Made by a program: the position numbers and the translations under genes. Below the pieces are notes generated by a model. The model saw only the letters and a list, made by a program, of their open reading frames with translations. It was not told the origin of the DNA and did not search any database. Shown here piece after piece: positions 25,686 to 35,753 of a stretch of DNA of 64,000 bases; position 1 is the first letter of the stretch, and every line of letters begins with the position of its first letter. This DNA is from Chitinophagaceae bacterium UBA1930 (GTDB taxonomy: Bacteria; Bacteroidota; Bacteroidia; Chitinophagales; Chitinophagaceae): the NCBI GenBank assembly GCA_002337145.1, contig DDFK01000001.1:62001-126000 (forward strand). Direction: 5' to 3'.

Positions 25686-27032
25686 TTATTTTTTAATTAA
25701 TTTTTTATACCCTGTTTCTCGTAAAACCAAACAATTCAACTCTTTGTACCCCTCTTCTAGGTCTAGACCGTTTTTTTGAAGCTCTTTTCTCAATTCTTCA
25801 TAATTGTAGGACCCACGAATATTAATGCTTATTAACTGCTTATAATCTGTAGCATCATCAACATATTCTACATCTGCTGGTAAGTATTTCTTTAACATGT
25901 ACAACAACGCATTTATAGGGCTATTATGAACATTGATTGAGTCCTTCTTCAAAGCTCTTTTTTGCTCTTCGTGTTCATCAATATGTGAAACATTTTTTCC
26001 TACACCTTTATGTAATAGTTCTTCAAATGATGAGCCTCGAACCAATACCCAGCATTTGAATTTTCTTTTTTCAATTTTTCCGCTCACATTAAAATACCTT
26101 TCCAAATCCTGCTGCATAAAAGTGTATAGGTCTTCTGATTTTTCAACAGGGACTTGCAGTTCGTAACAGTAGGAATATTTTTTAATCCACTCCATCCCTT
26201 TTGCTTTATCAACAGGTCGGAAATAAGGTGTGCTGTCATTCACTTCCCAAATTACTTTTTGATGAACCCGTTTATCATCTTCACTATAAGCTTGTTCAAA
26301 CAAGTAGCCCAATAGGGCGTTTAAAAAACGTATGCCAACCCTCTTTTTTGTCGTGGAATCTTGTATTGTTGTGCTATAAGCACCTGCTTTCATAACTGGT
26401 ATGGATTCAGCGATATAAGAATGGTACTTAATATGCTTTAACTGCCTACCGCCACCTTCTAACCATAAAGGCACGTTAGTGTCAACACTTATATCGTCTT
26501 GGCGTTGATAGAGAACAACTCTTTTCCCATTCAGGAAGTTTTGTATATCATTAGACGTGTAGCTGTTTTTTGACACCTTTTGTACAACCACTCCATTGCT
26601 ATCAATCCAAACATGTAATCCGGCTGCTCTATAAGGAAATAATTTGTATAGAATCGTATCGCCTATAACAAAAGGGAGGTGTACATTTCTCACAAAAGCA
26701 GACTTATCTAGCAAGGCATCTACCTTTTTCTTACTATCACTGGTTATAAATAAAATTTGGATTTTATCCCCGAACTCTTTTTGCAACCTTTCCATTTCTG
26801 GCATGCTTCCTATACAATCAGTACAAGTTACTCCCCAAAAAGCAAGTATTAGCAGTTTGTTTTTGAATTCTGAAATCCTGGTTTTTTTTGCGGTATAATT
26901 CAAAATATTTGAAATGGTTACATCAGGCACTTTTTCGCCAACTTCTAATGGTCTGATCATTGTTTTTTGAGCATGTAGCTCAAATGCACATGAAAAAAGA
27001 AGGAGTATATATGTAATGGCTATTTTTTTCAT
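25686..27032 (-). CDS. TlpA-like periplasmic redoxin with extra C-terminal domain
   Basis: A 448-residue exported protein with an N-terminal TlpA/ResA-like thioredoxin fold (about 28-170). It includes LILAFWGVTCTDCIGSMPEM with the CTDC active site at 70-73. A further 280 residues of unrecognised alpha/beta sequence follow. Such redoxins commonly lie next to SusD in Bacteroidota clusters. They reduce disulfides in the periplasm, with electrons supplied by DsbD-type transporters like the one encoded downstream. It starts 31 bases after susD. Confidence 0.9.
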   Translation of the reverse strand: MKKIAITYILLLFSCAFELHAQKTMIRPLEVGEKVPDVTISNILNYTAKKTRISEFKNKLLILAFWGVTCTDCIGSMPEMERLQKEFGDKIQILFITSDSKKKVDALLDKSAFVRNVHLPFVIGDTILYKLFPYRAAGLHVWIDSNGVVVQKVSKNSYTSNDIQNFLNGKRVVLYQRQDDISVDTNVPLWLEGGGRQLKHIKYHSYIAESIPVMKAGAYSTTIQDSTTKKRVGIRFLNALLGYLFEQAYSEDDKRVHQKVIWEVNDSTPYFRPVDKAKGMEWIKKYSYCYELQVPVEKSEDLYTFMQQDLERYFNVSGKIEKRKFKCWVLVRGSSFEELLHKGVGKNVSHIDEHEEQKRALKKDSINVHNSPINALLYMLKKYLPADVEYVDDATDYKQLISINIRGSYNYEELRKELQKNGLDLEEGYKELNCLVLRETGYKKLIKK

Positions 27033-27063
27033 GAATGGTTTGTCTAGTTATGTGTTTTAGTTT

Positions 27064-28530
27064 TTATTGGTACCCAGGGTTCTGTACTAGAAAAGGGTTC
27101 GACCGTAACTCATTATAAGGGATAGGCCATAACTGCCAATTGGTATTCCAAACGCCACCTTTAGCAGCACAGGCACCTGTTGCCCCTCCCATTACCGCAT
27201 CAATTCTATTGGTTCTTTTTAAATCATACCAGCGGTGCCCCCATTCACAGAATAACTCCACCTGTCTCTCATGGCAAATCGCATCCAGTAGAATTGATTG
27301 GTTTGATGCTAAGGTGTTATTTAATGAGGCCCTATTTCGTATCACATTCAGGTCACTAGCTGCACCAGATAAATCTGCTCCTTGTTCTGCCCTCGCCTCT
27401 GCTCTTATCAAATACTGTTCACTTAATCGCAGTACCATGTAATTTTCTTTGGGAATGGTATTATTATCTGCCTGCAGTTTATATTTGAAAGGAAAATAAT
27501 AAATATTAAGGCCTAAAGTATTAGCCTTAAGCCAATTAGTCTTCCGAGCATCATTAGGTTCAAAAGCATTAATCAGAGAGCTATTAACCCCGTATACAGG
27601 CCTTACCCCACCTAATGTTACAAACTGTTGCCCTTCTGTAGTTTCAAGCCCTTTAGTTATTGGTATGATTTGCCATATAGCTTCGCTACTGTTAGCCAAG
27701 AATACATTATTCAAACTAGATAAACTGTACTGACCTGAATTGATTACTTCTGTTGCTGTTACCTCTGCATTCGCCCATTGTCTTTTATATAAATACGCTC
27801 TAGCTAATAAAGCCAATGCTGCATATTTATTTGGTCTGCCTTTACCTGCTGTTGCAGAAGGGTAACTTGAAGTCAATAGATTTTTTGCATCAGTCAGATC
27901 GTTAATGATTTGATCATAAACAATATCAACTTTAGCTCTGGGAATTACAGCGTTCGTAGCATAATCAGTTCGAATTACCAATGGCACATCACCAAAAAGG
28001 TTTACCATATTGAAATAGAACAATGCCCTGAATAATTTGCATTCTCCTATTAATTGGCTTTTTAAAGTAGCACTCACCCCAGTACTACCTGCAAGTCCTT
28101 CAATACAAGCGTTGGTTTGGTATATTGACTGATAAGACCGAGACCAAACTGACGAAATCAATTTGTTTGCTTGATCACCAGATGCAATGGTATTTGCGTA
28201 AATCTGACTTTGTTGCACATAGTCACCATTATTAGTAGTTCCATTATATGCAGGGTCAGGATACAATTCGTCAGCAGCCATGCCTGCTAATAAAGTAATA
28301 TGACCGCTCGAAATAGAGAATAAAACTCCTGTCCCATATGATGCAGTGTATATTCCTGATACCGCGGCAATTGCATCTGCACTATCTGCAAAAACTGCAT
28401 TAGTTACCAATTGATTGGATGGCAAAGGAACGTCTATTATTTTTTTACATGATAGCTGAAAAAAAAGAGGTATACTTATAACAAATGCAACTGTACATTT
28501 ATTGATTCCATGTTTTATTTTTTTAATCAT
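27064..28530 (-). CDS. susD: SusD/RagB family surface lipoprotein
   Basis: A 488-residue lipoprotein with lipobox FQLSC (C28). The SusD-like helical fold includes YQTNACIEGL, a TPR-like region with KYAALALLARAYLYKRQW, and the C-terminal VLRLSEQYLIRAEARAEQG and RWYDLKRTNRIDAVMGG segments. SusD lids bind the substrate at the cell surface and pass it to the SusC barrel. It lies 43 bases after susC, as usual. The ligand cannot be told from sequence. Confidence 0.95.
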   Translation of the reverse strand: MIKKIKHGINKCTVAFVISIPLFFQLSCKKIIDVPLPSNQLVTNAVFADSADAIAAVSGIYTASYGTGVLFSISSGHITLLAGMAADELYPDPAYNGTTNNGDYVQQSQIYANTIASGDQANKLISSVWSRSYQSIYQTNACIEGLAGSTGVSATLKSQLIGECKLFRALFYFNMVNLFGDVPLVIRTDYATNAVIPRAKVDIVYDQIINDLTDAKNLLTSSYPSATAGKGRPNKYAALALLARAYLYKRQWANAEVTATEVINSGQYSLSSLNNVFLANSSEAIWQIIPITKGLETTEGQQFVTLGGVRPVYGVNSSLINAFEPNDARKTNWLKANTLGLNIYYFPFKYKLQADNNTIPKENYMVLRLSEQYLIRAEARAEQGADLSGAASDLNVIRNRASLNNTLASNQSILLDAICHERQVELFCEWGHRWYDLKRTNRIDAVMGGATGACAAKGGVWNTNWQLWPIPYNELRSNPFLVQNPGYQ

Positions 28531-28573
28531 ATTTATTTTTTTACTTTAATAATTACATTACCCTGCATGCTTA

Positions 28574-31500
28574 TTATAAGCTTATATGTACCCCCATAAC
28601 AATTGTTTTCAAAGGCGGTAAACCATAATAATTTTGTGTTTCAGGGTCATTACCTTTATAACCTGTAATTGTGAATATGTTCTGAGCATTGATATAAATA
28701 TTGCAAGCTTGTAATTTCATTCTCTTTAAAAATTGGCTTCCAATGTTGTAGGATAATGAAACAGTTTTTATTCGTATATAAGAAGCATCACCATAAGCCC
28801 CATCAGAGTATTTAAAAACATCTTGAGCTTGGGCTGCTAAAGAAGCTGAAGTTTGTGTAAATTTTTGAATCTCCGTTTTGTCACCTGGATTTTGCCAACG
28901 ATCTAATAGAGCTATTGGTTGATTTATGCTAGATCCTGCTAAACTAATTTGTGCTAGATAATTCATGCCTATCTGCTTTCGAAAAGCAAGGAAAACATCT
29001 AATTGAAAGCCCTTATAACTGAAACTATTGTTTAGACCACCATAAAACAAAGGATCAATATTCCCTAAACTGACATAATCAGAATTTGTAAGTGCAGTAG
29101 TATATACTGGAATACCTTGTGCATTGTAAAATTGGTAAACACCTGTAGTATCATTAACGCCAGCAAATCTTCTTCCTTTAAGTGTTATAGTACTTAATGA
29201 CTTTCCAATTACATAAGAACTTGCATATGAGCTGTTCGCCAAATTAGGGAATGATAGTAACTTGTTGTTTGCAGAAGGTGTAATATTGAAATTCGTCTTC
29301 CATGTAAACTCTTTGTTTTTGATATTGGTCGTTCTTATGTTTATTTCCCATCCAGTATTTTGGACAACTGCTGGCAAGTTGGCTGTTACTGTAGTAAACC
29401 CAGTTTGAATTGGCAATCTGTAGTTAAGCAATTGATTACTAGCCCTGTTTCTGTACCATGAAATATTAGCAATAATGGCATCTTTCAAAAAACCTAATTC
29501 AAGACCAAACTCTAATTTCTTACTACTTGACCATTCATAATTAGGATTGAAAAGATTCTGAGGTGTGTAAGTAGGAACAGTTGCATAAGTTAGTCCATTA
29601 GTTGCCCATCTAGATATATATTGATAATCGCCTACCTTATCATTTCCAGCAGTACCATAACTTCCTCTTATTTTACCATAGCTGGCAAATGGGAACAGGG
29701 TTTTAAATCTTCTTTCTTCTGAAAATATCCATCCCCATCCTATTGAGCCAAAATTGCTGTATTGACTACCTGGTCCAAAACGGCTACTACCATCTCTTCT
29801 TCCATTAATATTAACTATATACCTAGTATTATATATGTAGCCGACTCTGCCAAAGAAAGCCGCAGATTTATATATAGAATTGTTACTTGATGCTGTAATA
29901 GTGCCTGCAGAAGAAACAGAACCTAATAAACCGTCATTAGTATAATTACTGCCTTGAATGGAGGTAGACGCATTGCTTTGTTGATTATAAGTACCGGCTA
30001 TTAAAATACTTAATGCTCCCTTACCAATTTGCTTAGTATAGTTGGCTTGTGGCTCAACAATCCACGTTTTGAAATTATTGGCACCAAAAGTTGCTGAAGA
30101 AACATAATTGTTGACAGTAGTAGTATATGGGCTAAGTGAGCTCAAGGGGGTTTCTGTATGTTCATCAGAATTAAAAGAACTATAACCGATGCTCGCACTA
30201 ACTACCAATCCTTTTGCCAATTTATAATTAAGCTTTAAGTTACTTACCAAATTGTAACTATTGGCAATGTATGGTTGATTTAAATAGGCCAAATAATTTA
30301 ATAAGGCAACTCCATTATTTTGCCATACCAAATTACCATCTGAGTTAAATAGATCTGGGTAATTCGGCCTTAATTGGAATGCCTTCAAAGGTGAAACACC
30401 ACCAGCACCAGCACTAGAAGAATTGTTTTTTGTATATGAATAATTGGCAGAGAAGGATACTGAAAATTTCTTATTGAGGGATATACTTTTAATATTACTA
30501 TTAATGGAGATTACATCAATACCAAAATTGCCAGGGTAAATATTACCAGAGTGATTATAGCCAGCCCCCATAAAAAACTGTGAATTATCAGTTCCCCCTG
30601 ACAAAGAAACATTAGCGATAGTAGTATGGCTTGTTTTTCCAAGCAAATATTTTATCCAGTCTGTATATTTAGTGGTATCAAAAAAAATATCGGGGGCGGT
30701 AGAGGCATTAGGAACTACGCCGTCATTTTTAAAAGCCTCTTTTCGCATACTTATGTATTGCTCTGTATTCATCATAGGCATGGAACGTGTTATTGAACTT
30801 CCGCCAGTACTAACCGAAGCATTGAAAGTCGTTTTTCCTATGCTGCCTTTTTTTGTGGTGATCAATATCACACCATTGGCACCTCTCGAGCCATAAATCG
30901 ATGTTGCATCTGCATCCTTTAATACTTCAATACTCTCTATATCAGCTGGATTGATACTGGCAAAAGGACTTATACCTTGCATATTATTATTTGAGATACT
31001 ATTGTCAGGCGAAACTCCTGAGCTAATTGATGGTGCACCCAAAGAACTATATTGATTGATGTTTGTATTTTGAGGTGCAAAAGGAACCCCGTCAATAATA
31101 AATAAAGGATTATCCAATGGAGGGAAACCAGTAGATGTTTGTGTTCGGATGGTGTTTTGTCCACGTATCTGTATAGTAAAGGAACTGCCTGGCACACCAC
31201 TGCTTTGGGTTATTATCAAACCAGGTATTCTATCTGCCAAAGCTTCTGCTATAGTAAGTACTGGTTGTTTCTTTATATCATCTGCAGTAATCCCTTCTTG
31301 ATTCCCTGTCCTAAAACGCTTGCTATTGGTTCCATAAGCAGTTACATGCATTTCATCAAGTTCACTTATATGCGTTTTAGCTGTATAAGCATACAGTTCC
31401 TTTCTACCATTAACCTTAATTTCAAAAGGCTCAATGCTTACCGCAGTAAACAAGAGTGTAGCATTTGGGTCAATATCCTTGATATAATACTCTCCATTAT

Positions 31501-31945
31501 CAATAGTAGCAGTAATCCGTTTAGTTCCTTTAACAGTAACATTTACTCCAGCTAATGGTTCTCCTTTCTCATTGATAACCCTCCCATGGGCACTAATGTT
31601 GGCTGGTGTTTGTTCATTGGTATTACTTATCTCGCTTTTTTTTACTTCCTTCTCTTTTACAATAATTGTTTTGCCAACAAGATTATATACACAAGGCTGC
31701 CCTTGAAATATGGTTTGTAGTGCGGTAGTAAGTGTTGCACTTTTTACATTAATATCCACCTTCTTTGCATCCTTAATGGCCTCAAGCTTGTAGATAAAAC
31801 TGTAACCTGTTTGCTTCTCTATCTGCTTAAACAGTTTCTCCAAACTGGCTCCGCTTTCATTCAATGTAACCGTTTGGGCCCCTGCTTTAAAACAAAGCAG
31901 GCTTGCAAAAAAGAACATAGATATGGCTATCAGAAACCTTCTCAT
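28574..31945 (-). CDS. susC: SusC/RagA TonB-linked outer-membrane receptor with STN domain
   Basis: A 1123-residue protein. It has a signal peptide, then an STN domain (about 25-100: LEKLFKQIEKQTGYSFIYKL), which is the part that contacts FecR. A carboxypeptidase-regulatory-like domain follows (about 117-190), then the plug (DIKKQPVLTIAEALADRIPG and ESIEVLKDADATSIYGSRGA) and a beta-barrel. This is a TonB-dependent importer and signal transducer. The STN domain fits cell-surface signalling through the FecR and sigma factor just upstream, 13 bases from fecR. Confidence 0.96.
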   Translation of the reverse strand: MRRFLIAISMFFFASLLCFKAGAQTVTLNESGASLEKLFKQIEKQTGYSFIYKLEAIKDAKKVDINVKSATLTTALQTIFQGQPCVYNLVGKTIIVKEKEVKKSEISNTNEQTPANISAHGRVINEKGEPLAGVNVTVKGTKRITATIDNGEYYIKDIDPNATLLFTAVSIEPFEIKVNGRKELYAYTAKTHISELDEMHVTAYGTNSKRFRTGNQEGITADDIKKQPVLTIAEALADRIPGLIITQSSGVPGSSFTIQIRGQNTIRTQTSTGFPPLDNPLFIIDGVPFAPQNTNINQYSSLGAPSISSGVSPDNSISNNNMQGISPFASINPADIESIEVLKDADATSIYGSRGANGVILITTKKGSIGKTTFNASVSTGGSSITRSMPMMNTEQYISMRKEAFKNDGVVPNASTAPDIFFDTTKYTDWIKYLLGKTSHTTIANVSLSGGTDNSQFFMGAGYNHSGNIYPGNFGIDVISINSNIKSISLNKKFSVSFSANYSYTKNNSSSAGAGGVSPLKAFQLRPNYPDLFNSDGNLVWQNNGVALLNYLAYLNQPYIANSYNLVSNLKLNYKLAKGLVVSASIGYSSFNSDEHTETPLSSLSPYTTTVNNYVSSATFGANNFKTWIVEPQANYTKQIGKGALSILIAGTYNQQSNASTSIQGSNYTNDGLLGSVSSAGTITASSNNSIYKSAAFFGRVGYIYNTRYIVNINGRRDGSSRFGPGSQYSNFGSIGWGWIFSEERRFKTLFPFASYGKIRGSYGTAGNDKVGDYQYISRWATNGLTYATVPTYTPQNLFNPNYEWSSSKKLEFGLELGFLKDAIIANISWYRNRASNQLLNYRLPIQTGFTTVTANLPAVVQNTGWEINIRTTNIKNKEFTWKTNFNITPSANNKLLSFPNLANSSYASSYVIGKSLSTITLKGRRFAGVNDTTGVYQFYNAQGIPVYTTALTNSDYVSLGNIDPLFYGGLNNSFSYKGFQLDVFLAFRKQIGMNYLAQISLAGSSINQPIALLDRWQNPGDKTEIQKFTQTSASLAAQAQDVFKYSDGAYGDASYIRIKTVSLSYNIGSQFLKRMKLQACNIYINAQNIFTITGYKGNDPETQNYYGLPPLKTIVMGVHISL

Positions 31946-31958
31946 AAGGGGTTGGTTG

Positions 31959-33119
31959 TTAGTCTGCTTTAATAATAATTTTCTTTCCTTCTATCTTGTA
32001 GTTAATGCCCATGTATTCCAGAATTTTAAACATCTGGGTTAAACTCATAGTGCGTGAGGTCTTTCCTTTAAAATGTCCTTCAGGCACTTTGCCTTCATAC
32101 AGCACATCCACATCATACCATCGGCTCACCTGTCGCATAAACGCCGCCACATCAGAGCCATTAAGTATAAAGTTGCCATTTACCCAAGCCATGGCTTCTT
32201 CAGTATCTGCTTCCTTAATCAGTTGCAGGTTGCCATCTTTCGTTAGTTGTGCTTGTTGTCCTGGCTCCAGCATCTTAGTGGCTATACCTTTCGTCACCTT
32301 CACACTTCCTTCAAGTAGCGTGGTCCTAATAGTGGCTTCATCGTCATAAGCATTAATATTAAAGTGCGTTCCTAGCACTTCCACATCCTGCCCAGATACC
32401 TTCACATGAAATGGCTTGTTGGCATTCTTTGCCACTTCAAAGTATCCCTCCCCTGTTAGTTCCACCATCCTTGTATCTCCCACAAAAGAGGTTGGGTACT
32501 TCAATGAACTCGCTGCATTCAACCAAACGGTTGTTCCGTCTGCCAGCACCAATTGGTACTGTCCTCCTTTGGGTGTGCTAATGGTGTTGTAGGCTACTGC
32601 TTCTTGTGCAGTATTTGGATGTTCTTCATAGCTTAGCTTACCTCCAAGGTTAATAATGGTTACACCGCCTTGTTGCTTAATGGTTCCTTTGGTACTGTCC
32701 AGCTCTACCCTTTCTCCATTAGCTAAGGTGAGTATGGCTTTATCGCCACCAGGCTTCACATCATTTTGGGCAAGAACGACTGGGCTCTGCTTTCCTTTAC
32801 CTAGGGTTTGATAAAGCAGGTAACCCATCAAAAGAACGCCAATCAACGAAGCAGCTACGGCTATCCTTGGCCATAACTTCCTCTGTTTGGCAACAATGTT
32901 TTTTGCAGGGATGATACGGTGATAGATGGCTTCTTTGTCCAATGCAGGAACGGCTTCATCTGCCTTTAAGCTTTTCCATATTCCATCCAATTCAGTGTCA
33001 AGAAGATTACTATCACCATCCTTTATAAGCAGCATTAGTTCTGCAAGCTCTGCACGGCTGCAGCTATTGTTGGCGTACTGTTCCAGTAGGTATTGCAGTC
33101 TTGATGGTTGGTTGTCCAT
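31959..33119 (-). CDS. FecR family anti-sigma factor
   Basis: A 386-residue protein. It has a cytoplasmic N-terminal region (1-82), one transmembrane helix (about 84-104, RIAVAASLIGVLLMGYLLYQ), the periplasmic FecR domain (TISTPKGGQYQLVLADGTTV, LKYPTSFVGDTRMVELTGEG) and a C-terminal DUF4974. It holds the ECF sigma factor until the STN domain of the receptor signals ligand binding. It lies between the sigma gene and susC. Confidence 0.95.
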   Translation of the reverse strand: MDNQPSRLQYLLEQYANNSCSRAELAELMLLIKDGDSNLLDTELDGIWKSLKADEAVPALDKEAIYHRIIPAKNIVAKQRKLWPRIAVAASLIGVLLMGYLLYQTLGKGKQSPVVLAQNDVKPGGDKAILTLANGERVELDSTKGTIKQQGGVTIINLGGKLSYEEHPNTAQEAVAYNTISTPKGGQYQLVLADGTTVWLNAASSLKYPTSFVGDTRMVELTGEGYFEVAKNANKPFHVKVSGQDVEVLGTHFNINAYDDEATIRTTLLEGSVKVTKGIATKMLEPGQQAQLTKDGNLQLIKEADTEEAMAWVNGNFILNGSDVAAFMRQVSRWYDVDVLYEGKVPEGHFKGKTSRTMSLTQMFKILEYMGINYKIEGKKIIIKAD

Positions 33120-33230
33120 ATGCTGATAGGATGAAGGTGGTTTGCTTGTTCACGGGCCATCGGGACCTTCCCTGTATATAGGAGACGCAGGGAAATGGCC
33201 ATCGTACTGCCTGCCCAAAAATATTTTTTG

Positions 33231-33247
33231 TTTTTTTTTGGGGGGGG
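33231..33247. repeat. T9-G8 homopolymer pair at the sigma-factor stop
   Basis: Nine T followed by eight G end directly at the stop codon of the sigma factor gene. Runs this long slip easily in replication and are hard to sequence. Being outside the coding frame, they would affect only the spacing to fecR or an overlapping terminator. Confidence 0.8.
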
Positions 33248-33862
33248 TCAGAGCAGGGACCGCAGGGTGAGCAGCAGCAGCAGTGCTTCCTTGTGCGGGC
33301 TGTCCTGTACTTCCTTGCGCAGGTACTTCAGTGTTTCGGACAGGTGGTTCTTCACCGTGCTTTTCGACAGTTGCATCGCTTCTGCGATCTCGTCATGGCT
33401 GAACCCCTTGTTCATGTTCAGGTCGAACACCTTTTGCTTCTGGTCGGAAAGCTGGAGGAGTGCATGTGCAATGATGGCCTGCAGGTCGTCGGCATCCAGT
33501 TTTTCTTCCGTGGAATTGTCCGCTCTGGCCACTACTGTCTGCAGGGCATCGATCAGGTTGGTTTCCCTGGCCAGCCTACGCAGGTAGTCGGTTGTCCTGT
33601 TGCGTGCCATCGTCATGATATAGGCTTCCGGTGTCTCTATATTGTCCAGCATGTCCCTGCCCGTCCACAGTTTCAGGAAGACTTCCTGGAGTATTTCTTC
33701 GGCAATCGTTTCGGATTTGGAGAGCTTGAAAACATAGGCCGCCACCTTGTTGAAGTATCGGTCATACAGCACCCTAAAGGCGCTCTCGCTGCCTTCTGCA
33801 ACCTGCCGCAGCAGGTCCTTGTCGCTATCGTTGTTCGGGGGTCGCACGATTGGGGTACTCAA
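33248..33862 (-). CDS. ECF RNA polymerase sigma-70 factor
   Basis: About 204 residues. Region 2 is RVLYDRYFNKVAAYVFKLSK to EILQEVFLKLW, and region 4 is LLQLSDQKQKVFDLNMNKGF with DEIAEAMQLSKSTVKNHLSE. This is the FecI-like Bacteroidota ECF type, encoded ahead of a FecR gene. It would switch on the susCD operon and the following envelope genes. No ATG precedes region 2; the best starts are TTG at 33862 or GTG at 33847, with another TTG at 33898. The stop abuts the T9-G8 run. Confidence 0.92.
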   Translation of the reverse strand: MSTPIVRPPNNDSDKDLLRQVAEGSESAFRVLYDRYFNKVAAYVFKLSKSETIAEEILQEVFLKLWTGRDMLDNIETPEAYIMTMARNRTTDYLRRLARETNLIDALQTVVARADNSTEEKLDADDLQAIIAHALLQLSDQKQKVFDLNMNKGFSHDEIAEAMQLSKSTVKNHLSETLKYLRKEVQDSPHKEALLLLLTLRSLL

Positions 33863-34030
33863 ATTGTTCAGACAATAAAAGTAGAGAAAAAGATGCAACG
33901 CAAATTTTTAGCAGATGAAAAGGATAACCTGTACTGTGTAATGAGCTGAAATTTGTTAGAAATAACTTCACAGGTTAATTTGGAAATTATTAAATAAAAT
34001 GTTATATTATATGTATAAACAAAGTAAGAT

Positions 34031-34936
34031 ATGCAGGATTATAAAACAGCAATCGAAGAGTTGAAAAAACTTGACTTAAGTAAAAACCCTCGTGAGGAGG
34101 TACTTCAATTATTTAACCACTTTGGAAAGTTTGGGTTGGTTCAAAAACTATTCCATAGGGGCAAGACATTGATACGTGCAAGGCCAAATGAAAAAGGAAA
34201 ACAATTTGGCACTAGGGATGAATTGACTTTTAAACCGCAAGAGTTTAATCATACATACCAAAGGGCCAGTACACCAAATCAAACCATGTTTTATGCAGCA
34301 TCAATACATGAAGACGTAAAGCAGGATGAATTAGACAATGCCAGGGTGATTGCTTCATTGGAAGCATCACATTTATTGCGTGATATAGGGCAGGAAGGGG
34401 AACAATTAATTACATTTAGTAAATGGGTAGTTACCCAGGATATTCCAATGATTGCTATTTGTTATCATAAGGATTTTACCGAAAAGAATTCACATACATT
34501 GGAGCTCTACAATGCGTACCATCATTGGGCAAAATCCTTGGACGGGGATTTGAGGGAAAGGTCCATTGCAATTACCGAATTCTTGGCGAGTGAATATGCC
34601 AAAAAAGAAATCGGTTCCCATTTGGATTATATGATATCTGCTTTGTTTTCTGAAAGAAGTGTAGAAAGAGGACATGCAGGTATTTTCTATCCAAGTGTCA
34701 GGGCTGATGCACAAGGATTTAACGTGGCCCTATCGCCTGACTGTGTTAATAATTCCTTGCAGCTTGTTTCTGCTGGTGAATGTACCATCTACAAGAAAGG
34801 TGAGCACACAATAGTTGACAATGAAACAGTCTGTATAATAGAAGATGACACCTTGCCATTTATTTTAAAACCGGTATCTCCACAATATCATAGGGGCAAG
34901 GACAGTATCTTAGAAGAGTTGAACAATATTAAATAG
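34031..34936 (+). CDS. RES-domain protein (possible NAD-consuming toxin)
   Basis: A 301-residue protein with features of the RES fold: RGKTLIRARPN (R49, R51), FNHTYQRASTPNQTMFYAAS (Y76, R78, Y88) and a nearby acidic residue (E94). RES toxins are ADP-ribosyltransferase-like enzymes that cleave NAD+ or modify targets. It is longer than the usual 150-200 residues, with a helical C-terminal region. It starts a plus-strand pair with a CoiA-like nuclease gene 3 bases downstream. The usual Xre/DUF2384 antitoxin is absent, so it is not a standard RES/Xre pair. The catalytic assignment is by motif only. Confidence 0.65.
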   Translation: MQDYKTAIEELKKLDLSKNPREEVLQLFNHFGKFGLVQKLFHRGKTLIRARPNEKGKQFGTRDELTFKPQEFNHTYQRASTPNQTMFYAASIHEDVKQDELDNARVIASLEASHLLRDIGQEGEQLITFSKWVVTQDIPMIAICYHKDFTEKNSHTLELYNAYHHWAKSLDGDLRERSIAITEFLASEYAKKEIGSHLDYMISALFSERSVERGHAGIFYPSVRADAQGFNVALSPDCVNNSLQLVSAGECTIYKKGEHTIVDNETVCIIEDDTLPFILKPVSPQYHRGKDSILEELNNIK

Positions 34937-34939
34937 CAA

Positions 34940-35629
34940 ATGAAAAAAGGCATTGAAAATACTGCTGTCATTAATAAAGGGTTGCATGTCCCAACAAATA
35001 GAATTGTTACTATTGAACAAATCGCTCTTGATAAAAAGGGACTTAAATGTGAGTGCATTTGTATAGAATGTAACGAGAGATTGGAAGCCTGCAAAGGCGA
35101 AGTTTATACGGACTATTTTAGGCATGCGTCAGCATCCAGTTGCAAAGGGGGCCAAGAAACTGCATTGCACCAACTGGCAAAGCAGATTATTGTAGAGAAT
35201 CTGGTAATTGTCATTCCTAAGCATGGCAGCATAACACTTACCAGTGCAACCGCAGAAAAAGAACTGATTTCAAAGAGACCTGATGTAACTGCAGACTATG
35301 AAGCCCTGCCAATATATTTTGAAATTGCGGTGAAGCATTTTATTGAACCTGATAAACTGTCTTTCTTTAAAGACGGGAAATACAGGAGCATTGAAATTGA
35401 TCTGAGTAAAATAGCACCCACTGCTCCTATTGAAGAAATTGAATACGCCGTTTTGAAGGAAGTTAAGAACAAAAAAATTCTTTATTGGGAACCAGAAATT
35501 GTCAGTAATCATGAACCTGTGAAACGTGGTTCCCCTAACCCAATTGCAATTTTCGCTTTCTTGGTATTTTTAGGAATTTGCGCCAATGAATTATACAAGC
35601 GTCATTTGGGGAAAAGAAAAAGGAAGTAA
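34940..35629 (+). CDS. CoiA-like nuclease with C-terminal membrane helix
   Basis: A 229-residue protein. A zinc-binding N-terminus has C37, C39, C41, C44 and C51, followed by YFRHASASSC (H62) and an ETALHQLAK segment (E73, H77, K81). A nuclease-like core follows: KRPDVTADYEALPIYFEIAV with D115, E128 and K132. This matches the competence protein CoiA family, thought to act on DNA. Residues about 200-217 form one transmembrane helix before a basic tail. Linked to the RES gene by a 3-base gap. A membrane-tethered CoiA fold next to a RES enzyme is unusual. Confidence 0.75.
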   Translation: MKKGIENTAVINKGLHVPTNRIVTIEQIALDKKGLKCECICIECNERLEACKGEVYTDYFRHASASSCKGGQETALHQLAKQIIVENLVIVIPKHGSITLTSATAEKELISKRPDVTADYEALPIYFEIAVKHFIEPDKLSFFKDGKYRSIEIDLSKIAPTAPIEEIEYAVLKEVKNKKILYWEPEIVSNHEPVKRGSPNPIAIFAFLVFLGICANELYKRHLGKRKRK

Positions 35630-35753
35630 AATTGTGTTTTAGGTAATTGGTACTTTGTAATTCTTGTTGTTAAACACAGATCAATCGGCTTCATCCAGGA
35701 ACCGCATACTCAGTGTCCTTTTATGAATAATAAAATATACGAATGGACACTAC

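Noticed and set aside
33293..33949. Plus-strand 218-codon frame
   Set aside because: Antisense to the ECF sigma factor, whose regions 2 and 4 are unmistakable.
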